Source: Thermaerobacillus caldiproteolyticus
GTDB lineage: Bacteria; Bacillota; Bacilli; Bacillales; Anoxybacillaceae
Assembly (NCBI RefSeq): GCF_013761245.1
Contig: NZ_JACDUT010000003.1
Location: 248,001 to 312,000 of the forward strand
DNA: 64,000 nt
Reading direction: 5' to 3'
Below the pieces are notes generated by a model, which saw nothing but the letters and a program-made list of their open reading frames with translations, was not told the DNA's origin and ran no database searches. Both the position numbers and the translations under genes were made by a program. Positions 43,151 to 51,999 of this stretch are shown piece after piece. Positions within the stretch are counted from its first letter, which is position 1; each line of letters begins with the position of its first letter.

Positions 43151-46082
43151 ATTTGTATACAGGCACATCAAAGATCAGTGTGTAAGTATCTAATAAATCA
43201 TAGAGCTGACTAATGTTGCGAACTTGTTTGACGGCCCAGCCGATGTCTGTCGCGTATTGATGTATTCCAGGGTTAGCCGGATTCCATCTCATTTTATATA
43301 GCGTATCTTGCTTATAGGTAGGATTATTAATATATTGGCTGGCGATATATCCTGCCCCGCCGATAATGGCAGCCTCCGGAGTAAACCAGCCTTGTTTATA
43401 GGCATATTCAGCCCCGCAGCTAACTGGACAGCTGTCGTAGGCACCAATTCCATACATATTGTATACTTTTTTTGGTTCGACAGGTTTTCCGTCCACCTTG
43501 TCTACTAAGACGCCGTTAGCTAATGCAGAAGTTCCATTTCCTGTTTCTAACAAAGCATGGGAAATCAAGTAAATTTCATTAATATGATATTTTGCCCCAG
43601 CATCGATAAAAGCTTGTCCTTTTCCAGCGAGAATCCCTTTATTCGCTAAAATTTTATTATTTAAATCATTTAATGGGACACCCGCGCTCTCTGATAAAAC
43701 AAGGAATTGGAAATATTCTTTACTATCCTGACTGAAGCGGCTAGGATCAAGGTATGCTTGTACATCTTCCGGCTTCGCATTTTTCCAAGGACCGAACTTA
43801 ATTTCATACCAATCTCCTACTTTCGCTACGACATCCACGGTGTCACCGAGCTTTAACGTTCCCACTACCCAATATGTCGTTCCTGCTCCTTCTCGGACAT
43901 TTAATGTTGTGGCAGTAACGGTTCCTTTTGTCGGGAATGTATTTGATTTTGCAACTTGAATATAGTCAGAATGCACATAAGATTTAGCATTTCGATATAA
44001 ATCTGTTTGCGGTTTCTTTGTCATTTGAATATTGAGCATTTCCTCTAAGCTTAGGTTATACTGCGTATATCTAATAATTGGTCCAACATGGACTTTGTCC
44101 TTATACACATATCCGATGCGACCAGCAAGTTCGATTTCAATCCAATTGCCTACTTGCTTAATGATAGGATAACTTTGTCCTTCTTTAATTGTTGCAAATT
44201 GTATTAATGAGCCACTGGAGTTATCGACTACAGGTGCATCAACAAGTGTTAGGAAGTTGCGGTCTGTCGGTTTATAAGTTCCATTATTTTCATTTTTTAA
44301 GTTAACAGAAAACGGCGGTCTCGTTGATTCTTTCCAAACATAACCTACGCTTCGCCCGTATTTGACTTCATGCCAGTTTCCAAAGTCACGTAGTCTAGGG
44401 AACACTTGCCCTTTTTCTAAGTACGCGACTGGTACTAATTTTCCCGTGCTATTATCATAGATTGGCACACGATCTTCAATCACTTCGAAATAGCGGTCTG
44501 TACTTGTGAATGATAATTTTACGCCGCTTTTATGGACATAACCTGTCCGTCCTGCTACATCCACTACATACCAGTTTCCATAATCTTTTAAAATTGGATA
44601 GCTAACTCCTTTTTGAATCGTTGCAAACTGTACTAGCTGACCGGATGAATTGTCATATACCGAGACATTGGTGATGGTTGTGAATGTTTTCCCAGACGGA
44701 GCGAGAGAATTGATATTTCGAATCGTTGCACCGTTAGAAGGCTCTGTTGACGCTTTCCAGACAAATCCGTAGCCTTTACCATACTTGATTTGATGCCAAT
44801 TCCCGTAATCTTTTACTCTCGGAAATTCTTGTCCTTTTTCGAGAGAACCGACTTGAACAAGGGTTCCTGTGCTGTTATCGTAGACAGCCAAGTGGTCGGT
44901 AATGACACGGAAATAACGATCACTGCTTTTAAAATCAATCCGTGTTCCACTTTTGTGTACATAACCAATTCGTCCAGAAATTAAAATTTCATACCAATTT
45001 CCATAGTCACGAACAATAGGATAAGATTGTCCCTGCTTGATAGTAGCGATATGTATTAATGTTCCTGTAGAGTTATCATATACAGGTAAATCCGATGTAG
45101 CAGTAAATACAGCCGTTCCGCTTGGTTGAGTCCCTAGTTTCATAGGACTTTTTCCATCGGATGGCGCGGTTGATCCTTTCCAGACGTACGCATACTTCGT
45201 ACCGAATTGAATTTGATGCCAATTCCCGTAATCTTTTACTCTCGGAAATTCTTGTCCTTTTTCAAGGGAACCAACTTGAACAAGGTTTCCCGTGCTGTTA
45301 TCGTAGATTGCTAATTTATCGGTTGTTACTTTAAAATACTTCGTACTTGCAGTAAACGTAGTAGCTTCTGTCTGTTCAATGGATGCAATCGATGCACGAG
45401 TTGTAGTCGATGGCTGTGTTTTTACTTGTGTTGCTTCACTTTTTTCTTCAGTGGCATTCGATTGCTGATTTGATGTGGAATCAACCTGATTCGTTGCATT
45501 GGTTTGAGGATTCGGCTTGTTCTCTGTGCTTGCCGGATTTGTCTCCTCGTTTTGCACAACCGTAATGGCAGGGGATTTTTCTATATAAGCCAATTGATTT
45601 CCGATGATAATTTCGAAAGAGTTTTCTAACTCACGGAAAATCGGATATTGACTTCCTTCTATGAAATATCCGATGATATCATTGGCCTGTGATCGAATCG
45701 CAGTTTTCTCTTTTGTTTGTATATATGGAATGGTTGAATCGTTTGTATCGTATGAATAAGCTTCAAACGGCTGAGAAGGATCGACCGTTTGTGTATTGGT
45801 AGCATCTATGTAAGCGAGTTCTTTCCCCCACTGAAAATACACGCGGTCTCCTTCCAGTTTGGCTGCCTTCAATATCAAACCTTTTGTTAATTCTCCGATG
45901 ACTTCAGCTGTTTCAGCGTTTTTTACCGGTGCGGTGTCTTGTGAAATTTGGACATAGGTACTAGTTTCATTGGTATTCTCAGAGGCCTTCACGGCATAAG
46001 CAGGAGAGAATACATAGGAAACTAGCAAAAACAAGATAGAAAGTATTGCATATATTTTTTTGGTTTTGGCAAGCATCTCCAT
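43149..46082 (-). CDS. Cell-wall glucosaminidase (GH73-like) with SH3 repeats, long paralogue
   Basis: 977 residues. The first 200 are almost identical to the paralogue at 28995-31499. It has three A-B pairs of SH3-like units (about 245-630) instead of two, then a bacterial SH3 domain (TLNVREGAGTTYWVVGTLK) and the glucosaminidase domain (INEIYLISHALLETGNG with the catalytic Glu, then VYNMYGIG and GAEYAYKQGWFTPEAAI). The repeats probably bind wall material and the C-terminus cuts glycan strands as LytD/LytG-type enzymes do. The same leader peptide and hairpin stand upstream. The intact catalytic stretch suggests this is the functional member of the pair. Confidence 0.9.
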   Translation of the reverse strand: MEMLAKTKKIYAILSILFLLVSYVFSPAYAVKASENTNETSTYVQISQDTAPVKNAETAEVIGELTKGLILKAAKLEGDRVYFQWGKELAYIDATNTQTVDPSQPFEAYSYDTNDSTIPYIQTKEKTAIRSQANDIIGYFIEGSQYPIFRELENSFEIIIGNQLAYIEKSPAITVVQNEETNPASTENKPNPQTNATNQVDSTSNQQSNATEEKSEATQVKTQPSTTTRASIASIEQTEATTFTASTKYFKVTTDKLAIYDNSTGNLVQVGSLEKGQEFPRVKDYGNWHQIQFGTKYAYVWKGSTAPSDGKSPMKLGTQPSGTAVFTATSDLPVYDNSTGTLIHIATIKQGQSYPIVRDYGNWYEILISGRIGYVHKSGTRIDFKSSDRYFRVITDHLAVYDNSTGTLVQVGSLEKGQEFPRVKDYGNWHQIKYGKGYGFVWKASTEPSNGATIRNINSLAPSGKTFTTITNVSVYDNSSGQLVQFATIQKGVSYPILKDYGNWYVVDVAGRTGYVHKSGVKLSFTSTDRYFEVIEDRVPIYDNSTGKLVPVAYLEKGQVFPRLRDFGNWHEVKYGRSVGYVWKESTRPPFSVNLKNENNGTYKPTDRNFLTLVDAPVVDNSSGSLIQFATIKEGQSYPIIKQVGNWIEIELAGRIGYVYKDKVHVGPIIRYTQYNLSLEEMLNIQMTKKPQTDLYRNAKSYVHSDYIQVAKSNTFPTKGTVTATTLNVREGAGTTYWVVGTLKLGDTVDVVAKVGDWYEIKFGPWKNAKPEDVQAYLDPSRFSQDSKEYFQFLVLSESAGVPLNDLNNKILANKGILAGKGQAFIDAGAKYHINEIYLISHALLETGNGTSALANGVLVDKVDGKPVEPKKVYNMYGIGAYDSCPVSCGAEYAYKQGWFTPEAAIIGGAGYIASQYINNPTYKQDTLYKMRWNPANPGIHQYATDIGWAVKQVRNISQLYDLLDTYTLIFDVPVYK

Positions 46083-46084
46083 CC

Positions 46085-46166
46085 TGATTACTAAAATCTA
46101 GCCATCGCAATGATTACAGCATGTTGCGGGCGATGGATTTCGTCACGACATAGATTTTAGTAATCA
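46085..46166 (-). promoter_or_regulatory. Leader hairpin of the long glucosaminidase mRNA
   Basis: Same sequence as at 31502-31583: 15-bp arms at 46085-46099 and 46152-46166, with the inner CCATCGC/GCGATGG. The far arm ends two bases before the ATG at 46082. A TATAAT -10 lies at 46221-46226 (minus). Confidence 0.75.
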
Positions 46167-46167
46167 A
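46114..46167 (-). CDS. 17-residue leader peptide upstream of the long glucosaminidase
   Basis: AAGGAGGTG then TTG-ATT-ACT..., encoding MITKIYVVTKSIARNML, identical to the leader at 31531-31584. It ends 31 bases before the main ATG. Identity over the whole leader may reflect recent duplication rather than selection. Confidence 0.6.
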   Translation of the reverse strand: MITKIYVVTKSIARNML

Positions 46168-46308
46168 GTTTTACACCTCCTAACTAAATATTACATATAA
46201 TATTGGTGATAACGATACAAATTATATCATTTTTCCCCACATATTGACATAGTTCGATGACCCTAAAATATCAATAGTTATAAAATTGTGACGGTAATGT
46301 TCTGTTTG

Positions 46309-46337
46309 TTGTTCGCTTATTTTTGTTAAGATATAAT
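46309..46337 (+). promoter_or_regulatory. Promoter of galU
   Basis: TTGTTC (46309-46314), 17 bp, TATAAT (46332-46337), 33 bases before the ATG. Confidence 0.7.
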
Positions 46338-46369
46338 GAAATAGTGACTTAAATCATGAAGGAGAGTTT

Positions 46370-47254
46370 ATGATGAAAAGAGTGAGAAAGGCGATTATTC
46401 CTGCTGCCGGATTAGGGACCCGGTTTCTGCCGGCCACAAAGGCAATGCCGAAAGAAATGTTGCCGATTGTTGATAAGCCAACGATTCAATATATTGTAGA
46501 AGAAGCGATTGCTTCTGGAATTGAAGATATTATCATTGTTACTGGAAAAGGAAAAAGAGCAATTGAGGATCATTTTGACAATGCTCCGGAGCTTGAACAA
46601 ATTTTACTAGAAAAAAAGAAATATGAGCTATTAGAGGAAGTTCGCCATTCAGCTAATTTAGTAGATATTCATTACATTCGGCAAAAATCGCCAAAAGGGT
46701 TAGGGCATGCGGTATGGTGTGCTCGAAAATTTATCGGTGACGAACCGTTTGCCGTATTATTAGGAGACGATATTGTTCAAGCGGAAAAACCATGTTTAAG
46801 TCAATTAATCGAGCAGTTTGAGCGTACGGGATGCTCCGTAATTGGTGTTCAACCGGTGCCGGAAGACGAAACCAACCGTTACGGAATTATTGAGCCTCTT
46901 AAAAAGGCAGGAGAGCTATATCAAGTGAAACGATTTGTCGAAAAGCCACCGCTTGGTGCGGCTCCATCTAATTTGGCCATTATGGGTCGCTATGTGTTTA
47001 CGCCGGATATTTTTAAATTTTTGGAAAAGCAGGAAGTAGGCGCAGGCGGAGAAATTCAGCTTACCGATGCGATTCAAAAGTTAAATGAAGTGCAACCGGT
47101 TTATGCGTATAGCTTTATAGGAAAACGTTATGATGTAGGCGAAAAATTAGGCTTTGTGAAAACGACTGTTGAATTCGCCCTTCAAAACGAAGATTTACGT
47201 GAGGAGCTTGTTACATTTTTGAAGGAGTTATTAAAAAAAGAAAACGCTTTGTAA
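46370..47254 (+). CDS. galU: UTP-glucose-1-phosphate uridylyltransferase
   Basis: 294 residues of normal length. The nucleotide-binding start [20 protein letters not shown] and the motifs [30 protein letters not shown] and [12 protein letters not shown] are those of bacterial GalU/GtaB. It makes UDP-glucose from UTP and glucose-1-phosphate, feeding glycosylation of wall polymers and glycolipids. It is monocistronic with its own promoter and terminator. The start could be either of two adjacent ATGs (46370 or 46373) behind AAGGAGAG. Confidence 0.95.
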   Translation: MMKRVRKAIIPAAGLGTRFLPATKAMPKEMLPIVDKPTIQYIVEEAIASGIEDIIIVTGKGKRAIEDHFDNAPELEQILLEKKKYELLEEVRHSANLVDIHYIRQKSPKGLGHAVWCARKFIGDEPFAVLLGDDIVQAEKPCLSQLIEQFERTGCSVIGVQPVPEDETNRYGIIEPLKKAGELYQVKRFVEKPPLGAAPSNLAIMGRYVFTPDIFKFLEKQEVGAGGEIQLTDAIQKLNEVQPVYAYSFIGKRYDVGEKLGFVKTTVEFALQNEDLREELVTFLKELLKKENAL

Positions 47255-47261
47255 AAGTATA

Positions 47262-47295
47262 ACCCCCTCGTTGACATAAGTTCAGCGAGGGGGTC
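47262..47295. terminator. Bidirectional terminator between galU and the glycosylation operon
   Basis: CCCCCTCGTTGA pairs with TCAGCGAGGGGG (one G-U) between two convergent genes. Confidence 0.85.
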
Positions 47296-47297
47296 AT

Positions 47298-47639
47298 TTA
47301 CCATACAAGGAAAATAGAGCCGATGAGAATCAATAGGACACCAGCAATTTTTTTTCTTGTAATGTTTTCCTTCAGCAAAACATACGATAAGACAAGTGTC
47401 CAAATATAAGTGATCGATGTCAAAGGAAATACGATAGTATAAGGAAGCTGCTTCAAAATTATAATATTAAGCACAGCGCCGATGAAATAAAGGATGCCGC
47501 CAATGAAAAAGGGGAGCAGAAAAGAAAGATGAAATCCCAAGCGTTGACTAGATGCCTTTTTAAAGTAATACCCCCCTAATGCGCCGGATAAGGTCATCAG
47601 CATAAGCAATAGAAATGAACTAATGGTCACCACCTCCAA
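47298..47639 (-). CDS. SMR/EamA-type small membrane protein, subunit 2 (ArnF-like)
   Basis: 113 residues and four membrane helices, with the SMR-like TLSGALGGYYFKKAS near the start and VLLKENITRKKIAGVLLILI at the end. The listed start is TTG; GGAGGTG lies within the first codons, so translation may begin slightly later. It overlaps the previous gene by 20 bp. Pairs of such proteins (ArnE/ArnF) flip undecaprenyl-phosphate sugars across the membrane. With the two glycosyltransferases of this operon that is the most likely role. Confidence 0.7.
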   Translation of the reverse strand: MEVVTISSFLLLMLMTLSGALGGYYFKKASSQRLGFHLSFLLPFFIGGILYFIGAVLNIIILKQLPYTIVFPLTSITYIWTLVLSYVLLKENITRKKIAGVLLILIGSIFLVW

Positions 47640-47967
47640 TGAGAATGGCGCCGCCAGTGATCAAGAGCGTTCCGATTATATGCATCATCGTAATTTGTTC
47701 ATTAAGAAACGCAACTCCCAGCAAAAGCGCAAAAACATACCCCATACTAAGAAGGGGATGCAAAACAGATAGACTTCCGAAGCGAAAAGCAACAATCATC
47801 AGTGCAGCGCCAATAAAATAAAACGCGAAACCTAGCAATAGATAGACATTCCATTTCCCGTTTGATAATTTCCAAAACATTTGCCCGCTCGCTGTACTGA
47901 TGGAGGCAATAAGAATGAACAGAATTCCTACTTTATTTTTTTGAAAAGATTGGATAAACGGATTCAT
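47620..47967 (-). CDS. SMR/EamA-type small membrane protein, subunit 1 (ArnE-like)
   Basis: 115 residues and four membrane helices (GILFILIASISTASGQMFWK; VAFRFGSLSVLHPLLSMGYV; FLNEQITMMHIIGTLLITGG). The central 'LSxxxPLxxxxYV' and 'ALLLGVxFLxE' patterns are those of EamA/SMR transporters. It overlaps both neighbours by a few bases, so the four genes from 50634 down to 47298 are translated as a unit. Probable half of a heterodimeric lipid-sugar flippase. Confidence 0.7.
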   Translation of the reverse strand: MNPFIQSFQKNKVGILFILIASISTASGQMFWKLSNGKWNVYLLLGFAFYFIGAALMIVAFRFGSLSVLHPLLSMGYVFALLLGVAFLNEQITMMHIIGTLLITGGAILIGGGDH

Positions 47968-49700
47968 GTGCTCATCTCCTTCTTTTTATAGGAAATGAAC
48001 GCGAATAAGAACGCAATAAAGAACACTAATGAATTGGAGTACAAATAGCGGAAATCTTGGGCCGGTAAAGCAATTAACACGGTTCCTGTATTCAAAAGAA
48101 CGATAAGTGGTACTAGCCAAGCCTTCCAGTCATTCCGCAAAAATGCGACAAATGTAAATAAAAGAATCAAAAATGTATATGTCGCTGGCCGCCAAATTAA
48201 CGGCTTTAATGTCGTATCAGAGATAGTTAAGTATTTTTTTACTGCTATTGTCAGCGGATCAAAAATAATTTGGTTTTTCAGTCCAAATTTGTTCCCATAA
48301 AAAATGTTTGTTACAAACGTTGATGTGTAGCCATCAGCAGGCTGATTCATTTGCCAAACGAGAGATGTTTGCTTCAGCAACGCTTGTGTAGATAATTTTG
48401 GATTTTGCAAACAAATATCCCACCATGTATGCAAGTAGTTGGAAAGATTGTTAGGAAAAATCGCCTTTCGATTATATTGCTTGGAAAACTTAATGGGATC
48501 TGTCACATATGGATTATAATTTTTTTTCCACAAGGATAAAGGTAAAATTTGATTTAAATAATCTGCTTGCTCGTCGGTGATGTTTCCGTCATAGGCGATT
48601 ACGCGAGCGAGCTGTTGCGTTGGAATACTTAATGCTTCGTTCGGATCAGAAGGAACGACTTTAAGGTAGTCAAACAGAGGCCCTGTTACTGCATAATGGG
48701 CAGCGATGATAAAAGAAATAGCGAACAGCCACTGCTTCCATGTTTGGCGGAATGCGACAAGCAAGACGATGAGCATGGCTAAACAAACGACAAAGCCATT
48801 ATGACGGAAAAAGACGACTCCTAAAGCCACTATGATAAAAAAGGCAAGGTGGCTATTGTTTTTAATCCATTTTCCATTTGTAATGACAAGATTAAAGACA
48901 ATTGTAGTAAACAGTAAGAGAAATGTGCTATACAAAATATCTTTCCAAATCGTTACAGAGTAGATACCGTTAATTGGACTTAAAGCAAACGCAAATGACA
49001 CGACCCAAATGATTGTTTTGTTAGCTCCGGCTTTTTCAAATTGATATAAGCAGTAGCCGACAGTGAGAGACATGATAATAATTTGTGATATACCGATAGC
49101 GGCAGGCGAATCCCATAATGTTGTTACTAACATAATAAATAATGTGTACATGACAGGATGCCAATCATTAAAATGTCCGGTGTGGGCTTGTTCCCATTGA
49201 TATATTGAATCTGCCGTCATTGTTCCGGGGAAAAAAGCTAATAAATATAATCCCCATATCATTAAAGAAGGTAACGCGTATTTGAGTATGTTCCATTTAC
49301 TGATCGAATGAGATATTTTGTCCATCTCCATGTTTAACAGAGATAAAATGATCCATAACACGATAAAGCAGATTGTCAAATATGTGCCAATATACACATA
49401 TGCTCGAGTCAGTAATGAATTATCTAACAAATACAGCTGTTCACCTTTTAGGCTAAGTACTGCTAATAATGAAAATAATAGTGTGAAACCAATGGTTAAA
49501 TGCCGTTTCCATTTAGGAAAATTTTTTAAGATGCTTATTGATTGGAAAACCTGATTATAACAAAAAGTTAATAAAGCGATAATGAGCAGTATTACTAACC
49601 ATGAAGCATCGCGAATCGGCGTGAAAAAAAAGATGACAGCAACACCGCTGAGCAAGGCAGTTATTACGCTGCCTAAGTAGCGATTAAGAGATGTAGTCAT
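47964..49700 (-). CDS. Multi-membrane-span GT-C-type glycosyltransferase (DUF6020-like)
   Basis: 578 residues with about 12 membrane helices. The external loop after the first helices has FFPGTMTADSIYQWEQAHTG and FNDWHPVMYTL, where acidic and His residues stand where GT-C enzymes hold their catalytic Asp. The family resembles DUF6020. Such enzymes use a polyprenyl-phosphate sugar on the outer face to decorate a polymer. It overlaps the GT2 gene by 17 bp and the SMR-like gene by 4 bp. The acceptor (wall polymer, lipid or S-layer protein) is unknown. Confidence 0.75.
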   Translation of the reverse strand: MTTSLNRYLGSVITALLSGVAVIFFFTPIRDASWLVILLIIALLTFCYNQVFQSISILKNFPKWKRHLTIGFTLLFSLLAVLSLKGEQLYLLDNSLLTRAYVYIGTYLTICFIVLWIILSLLNMEMDKISHSISKWNILKYALPSLMIWGLYLLAFFPGTMTADSIYQWEQAHTGHFNDWHPVMYTLFIMLVTTLWDSPAAIGISQIIIMSLTVGYCLYQFEKAGANKTIIWVVSFAFALSPINGIYSVTIWKDILYSTFLLLFTTIVFNLVITNGKWIKNNSHLAFFIIVALGVVFFRHNGFVVCLAMLIVLLVAFRQTWKQWLFAISFIIAAHYAVTGPLFDYLKVVPSDPNEALSIPTQQLARVIAYDGNITDEQADYLNQILPLSLWKKNYNPYVTDPIKFSKQYNRKAIFPNNLSNYLHTWWDICLQNPKLSTQALLKQTSLVWQMNQPADGYTSTFVTNIFYGNKFGLKNQIIFDPLTIAVKKYLTISDTTLKPLIWRPATYTFLILLFTFVAFLRNDWKAWLVPLIVLLNTGTVLIALPAQDFRYLYSNSLVFFIAFLFAFISYKKKEMST

Positions 49701-50634
49701 TTTTTTCCCTCCGCATTTGCTTATAAATTTGGTTAAGCTCTAACTCATATTGTTTTCGTTGCGCAGATGCCACTGTGTCTAAAATCAGTCCACATGCAAA
49801 AGATAACAGTGCAAAAATCATAAGTCCAACAGCTAAAATTGCGGATGGGACACGGGTAATGAAGTTTGTTTGGATAAATTCAACGATAACTGGAATTCCC
49901 ACTGCCAATCCAAGAATGAAAAATAATGCTGACCAAAGCGAAAAGAATAAGAACGGCTTATAGTCTTTAAACAAGGTGAAAATCATTTTTAGCACTTTCC
50001 AGCCATCGGAGAACGTATTGAGCTTAGACTCACTACCTTCCGGCCGATCCCGATAATCAATCGGAACTTCTTTAATAAGGAATTTTTTATCGAGTGCATG
50101 AATGCTCATTTCTGTTTCAATTTCAAATCCCGGGCTCATGACTGGCATCGATTTGACAAACCATTTATCGAATGCCCGATATCCTGTCATGATATCTTTA
50201 ATGTCGCTTTTATATAAAAAATTAATTAAGTTTTTAACCAAGTTGTTTCCAAAATTATGAAATGGTCGCTTGTTTTCTTGAAAATACGTTCCATTCGATA
50301 ATCGGTCGCCAATGACCATATTGGCTTCTCCATTTTGAATCGGTTCGATTAGCTGGTGAACAAACTCAGCTGGGTATGTATCGTCACCATCTACCATGAC
50401 ATAAATATCTGCTTCGATTTCGCGAAACATGGAACGAACGACATTTCCTTTTCCTTGGCGAGTTTCTTTGCGCACGATGGCCCCATGTTCAGCAGCAATT
50501 TCCGATGTACGATCTTTGGAATTATTGTCATATACATAAATATCTGCATGTGGTAATTCACGCTTAAAATCGCTTACCACTTTTCCGATCGTTTTTTCTT
50601 CGTTGTAACATGGAATTAGTACGGCGATTTTCAA
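49684..50634 (-). CDS. Family 2 glycosyltransferase making a polyprenyl-phosphate sugar
   Basis: 316 residues. The N-terminal GT-A domain has VLIPCYNEEKTIGKVV and the metal-binding VDGDDTYP. It is followed by a two-helix membrane anchor (about 230-255 and 265-290), the layout of dolichol/undecaprenyl-phosphate hexosyltransferases such as GtrB and CsbB. It would load a sugar from a nucleotide donor on undecaprenyl phosphate. The downstream SMR-like pair would flip it and the GT-C enzyme would transfer it. First gene of the operon; GGAGTGAAA precedes the ATG. Confidence 0.87.
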   Translation of the reverse strand: MKIAVLIPCYNEEKTIGKVVSDFKRELPHADIYVYDNNSKDRTSEIAAEHGAIVRKETRQGKGNVVRSMFREIEADIYVMVDGDDTYPAEFVHQLIEPIQNGEANMVIGDRLSNGTYFQENKRPFHNFGNNLVKNLINFLYKSDIKDIMTGYRAFDKWFVKSMPVMSPGFEIETEMSIHALDKKFLIKEVPIDYRDRPEGSESKLNTFSDGWKVLKMIFTLFKDYKPFLFFSLWSALFFILGLAVGIPVIVEFIQTNFITRVPSAILAVGLMIFALLSFACGLILDTVASAQRKQYELELNQIYKQMRREKNDYIS

Positions 50635-50742
50635 CGATTTTCACTCCTTTACGTTTATGTTCCTTCATTTATGTTATCCGATGAATGTACGGAAAAATAT
50701 TTTGTCAAGCGGCATCGGACAAGAACTACAAGGGCAAGCATA

Positions 50743-51960
50743 TCACTTTTCCGCTATTTTTTCTACTGCTGGATGAACATTGGTCCTAAAAAAGCCCGCT
50801 ATGATGAGTGATAATATCTCTTTTTTCGACAAATAACGCAAATCGGCTCGTTGTATTTTTTTCAGTTCTAAAGGTTTGGCAACAAGCATATTTTCCTTTA
50901 TCGATGAAGGAGGATTACTAATCACCCAGTCGTGGTCATGCAATCCAGTGATGACTTCTTGTTGTAATCCGTTGGAAAGACCAAGCTCTACTTCGCGTTT
51001 TTTTACTTTGCCTTTGGAAATCGTATACACGATCGGCTTCTTCTCTTTCTGAACAATCGATTTTTTCGGAATGGATAATGCGTTTTTGCTTTCTTTTAAA
51101 ATGACAGAAAGAGATACATGTGAACCGTAAGGAAGTGACTGTTCATCATTTTCTAGACGCACATAAAACGGATAACGACTTTCTTTACTATCAAGGGATG
51201 GCGCATGAATAGGTATTTTGCCAATTTCTATAACATTACCCATATATTTGTGGTCATGCTGTCCAAATGGAGATATTTTTACTTGTTGTCCTTCTTTTAT
51301 TTTTGTCAAATCCATTTCAGACAGTGTACCTTCAATGAGATAAGGAGGGCTGATGATAGAAATAAAAGGATGCTGCCCTTTAAGTTCCACTTTCTCTACA
51401 ATGCCGGTAATAGGACTTTTTATTAATTGTTTTTCCTTTTGTTTTTCTAAATAGACTTTTTGATTGGATACATTATTGATTTTCGTTTCTATGGCCCTTT
51501 TTTCTGACTGTAGCTGTTGCAATATCATCGTGTTAATTCCTTCTTGCTGTTCGGCCATTTGATTGTCTGTTTCAACATGTTGGATAGATTGTTCAATGTC
51601 TTCCAGTTGTTGTTGGAGGTAGGTCATCTCATGTTCAAGTTGTTCTATTTGTTCGTTGATTTGATTGCTCTTCTGTACAAGCAACGGAGTTCCTGCTTGT
51701 ACTTCTTGACCGCTCCTTACAAGGATTTTGTCAATCGTTTCAAGATCAGAAGGGATGAATACTTTTTCGATATATGGAGTTGTGACGACTCCTTTAGTAG
51801 GAAAAAATAATTGAAAATTACTCTTTTTTACTGGCACAATCGAGCGCGTAATCATCGTTCGATGTGATGGTTCTTCTTTTGTATATAAAAGGTATGTATT
51901 TATGCTGATCAATACGATACAAATCGCTATGACGTTGTACAGAATCCATTTTTTATACAT
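50743..51960 (-). CDS. HlyD/YknX-like membrane fusion (adaptor) protein
   Basis: 405 residues. One N-terminal membrane anchor (about 6-27), a lipoyl-like half-motif (ILVRSGQEVQAGTPLLVQ), a long coiled coil (about 100-175, rich in Gln/Glu: QLEHEMTYLQQQLEDIEQSI), the second lipoyl half (SPITGIVEKVELKGQHPF) and a beta-barrel. This is the architecture of RND/ABC adaptor proteins such as YknX. In Bacillus subtilis yknX works with yknW, yknY (ATPase) and yknZ (permease). Here only the YknW-like neighbour is present and no ABC genes follow. AAAGGAGG precedes the ATG. Confidence 0.82.
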   Translation of the reverse strand: MYKKWILYNVIAICIVLISINTYLLYTKEEPSHRTMITRSIVPVKKSNFQLFFPTKGVVTTPYIEKVFIPSDLETIDKILVRSGQEVQAGTPLLVQKSNQINEQIEQLEHEMTYLQQQLEDIEQSIQHVETDNQMAEQQEGINTMILQQLQSEKRAIETKINNVSNQKVYLEKQKEKQLIKSPITGIVEKVELKGQHPFISIISPPYLIEGTLSEMDLTKIKEGQQVKISPFGQHDHKYMGNVIEIGKIPIHAPSLDSKESRYPFYVRLENDEQSLPYGSHVSLSVILKESKNALSIPKKSIVQKEKKPIVYTISKGKVKKREVELGLSNGLQQEVITGLHDHDWVISNPPSSIKENMLVAKPLELKKIQRADLRYLSKKEILSLIIAGFFRTNVHPAVEKIAEK

Positions 51961-51999
51961 GAGACATCCTCCTTTGTTTGTCAGAGAGCGTTGATTTCT

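Noticed and set aside
28995-46082. SH3-repeat genes as a CRISPR-like or tandem DNA repeat
   Set aside because: The repeats are protein-coding SH3 units of about 65 codons with diverged bases, not short direct repeats with spacers.
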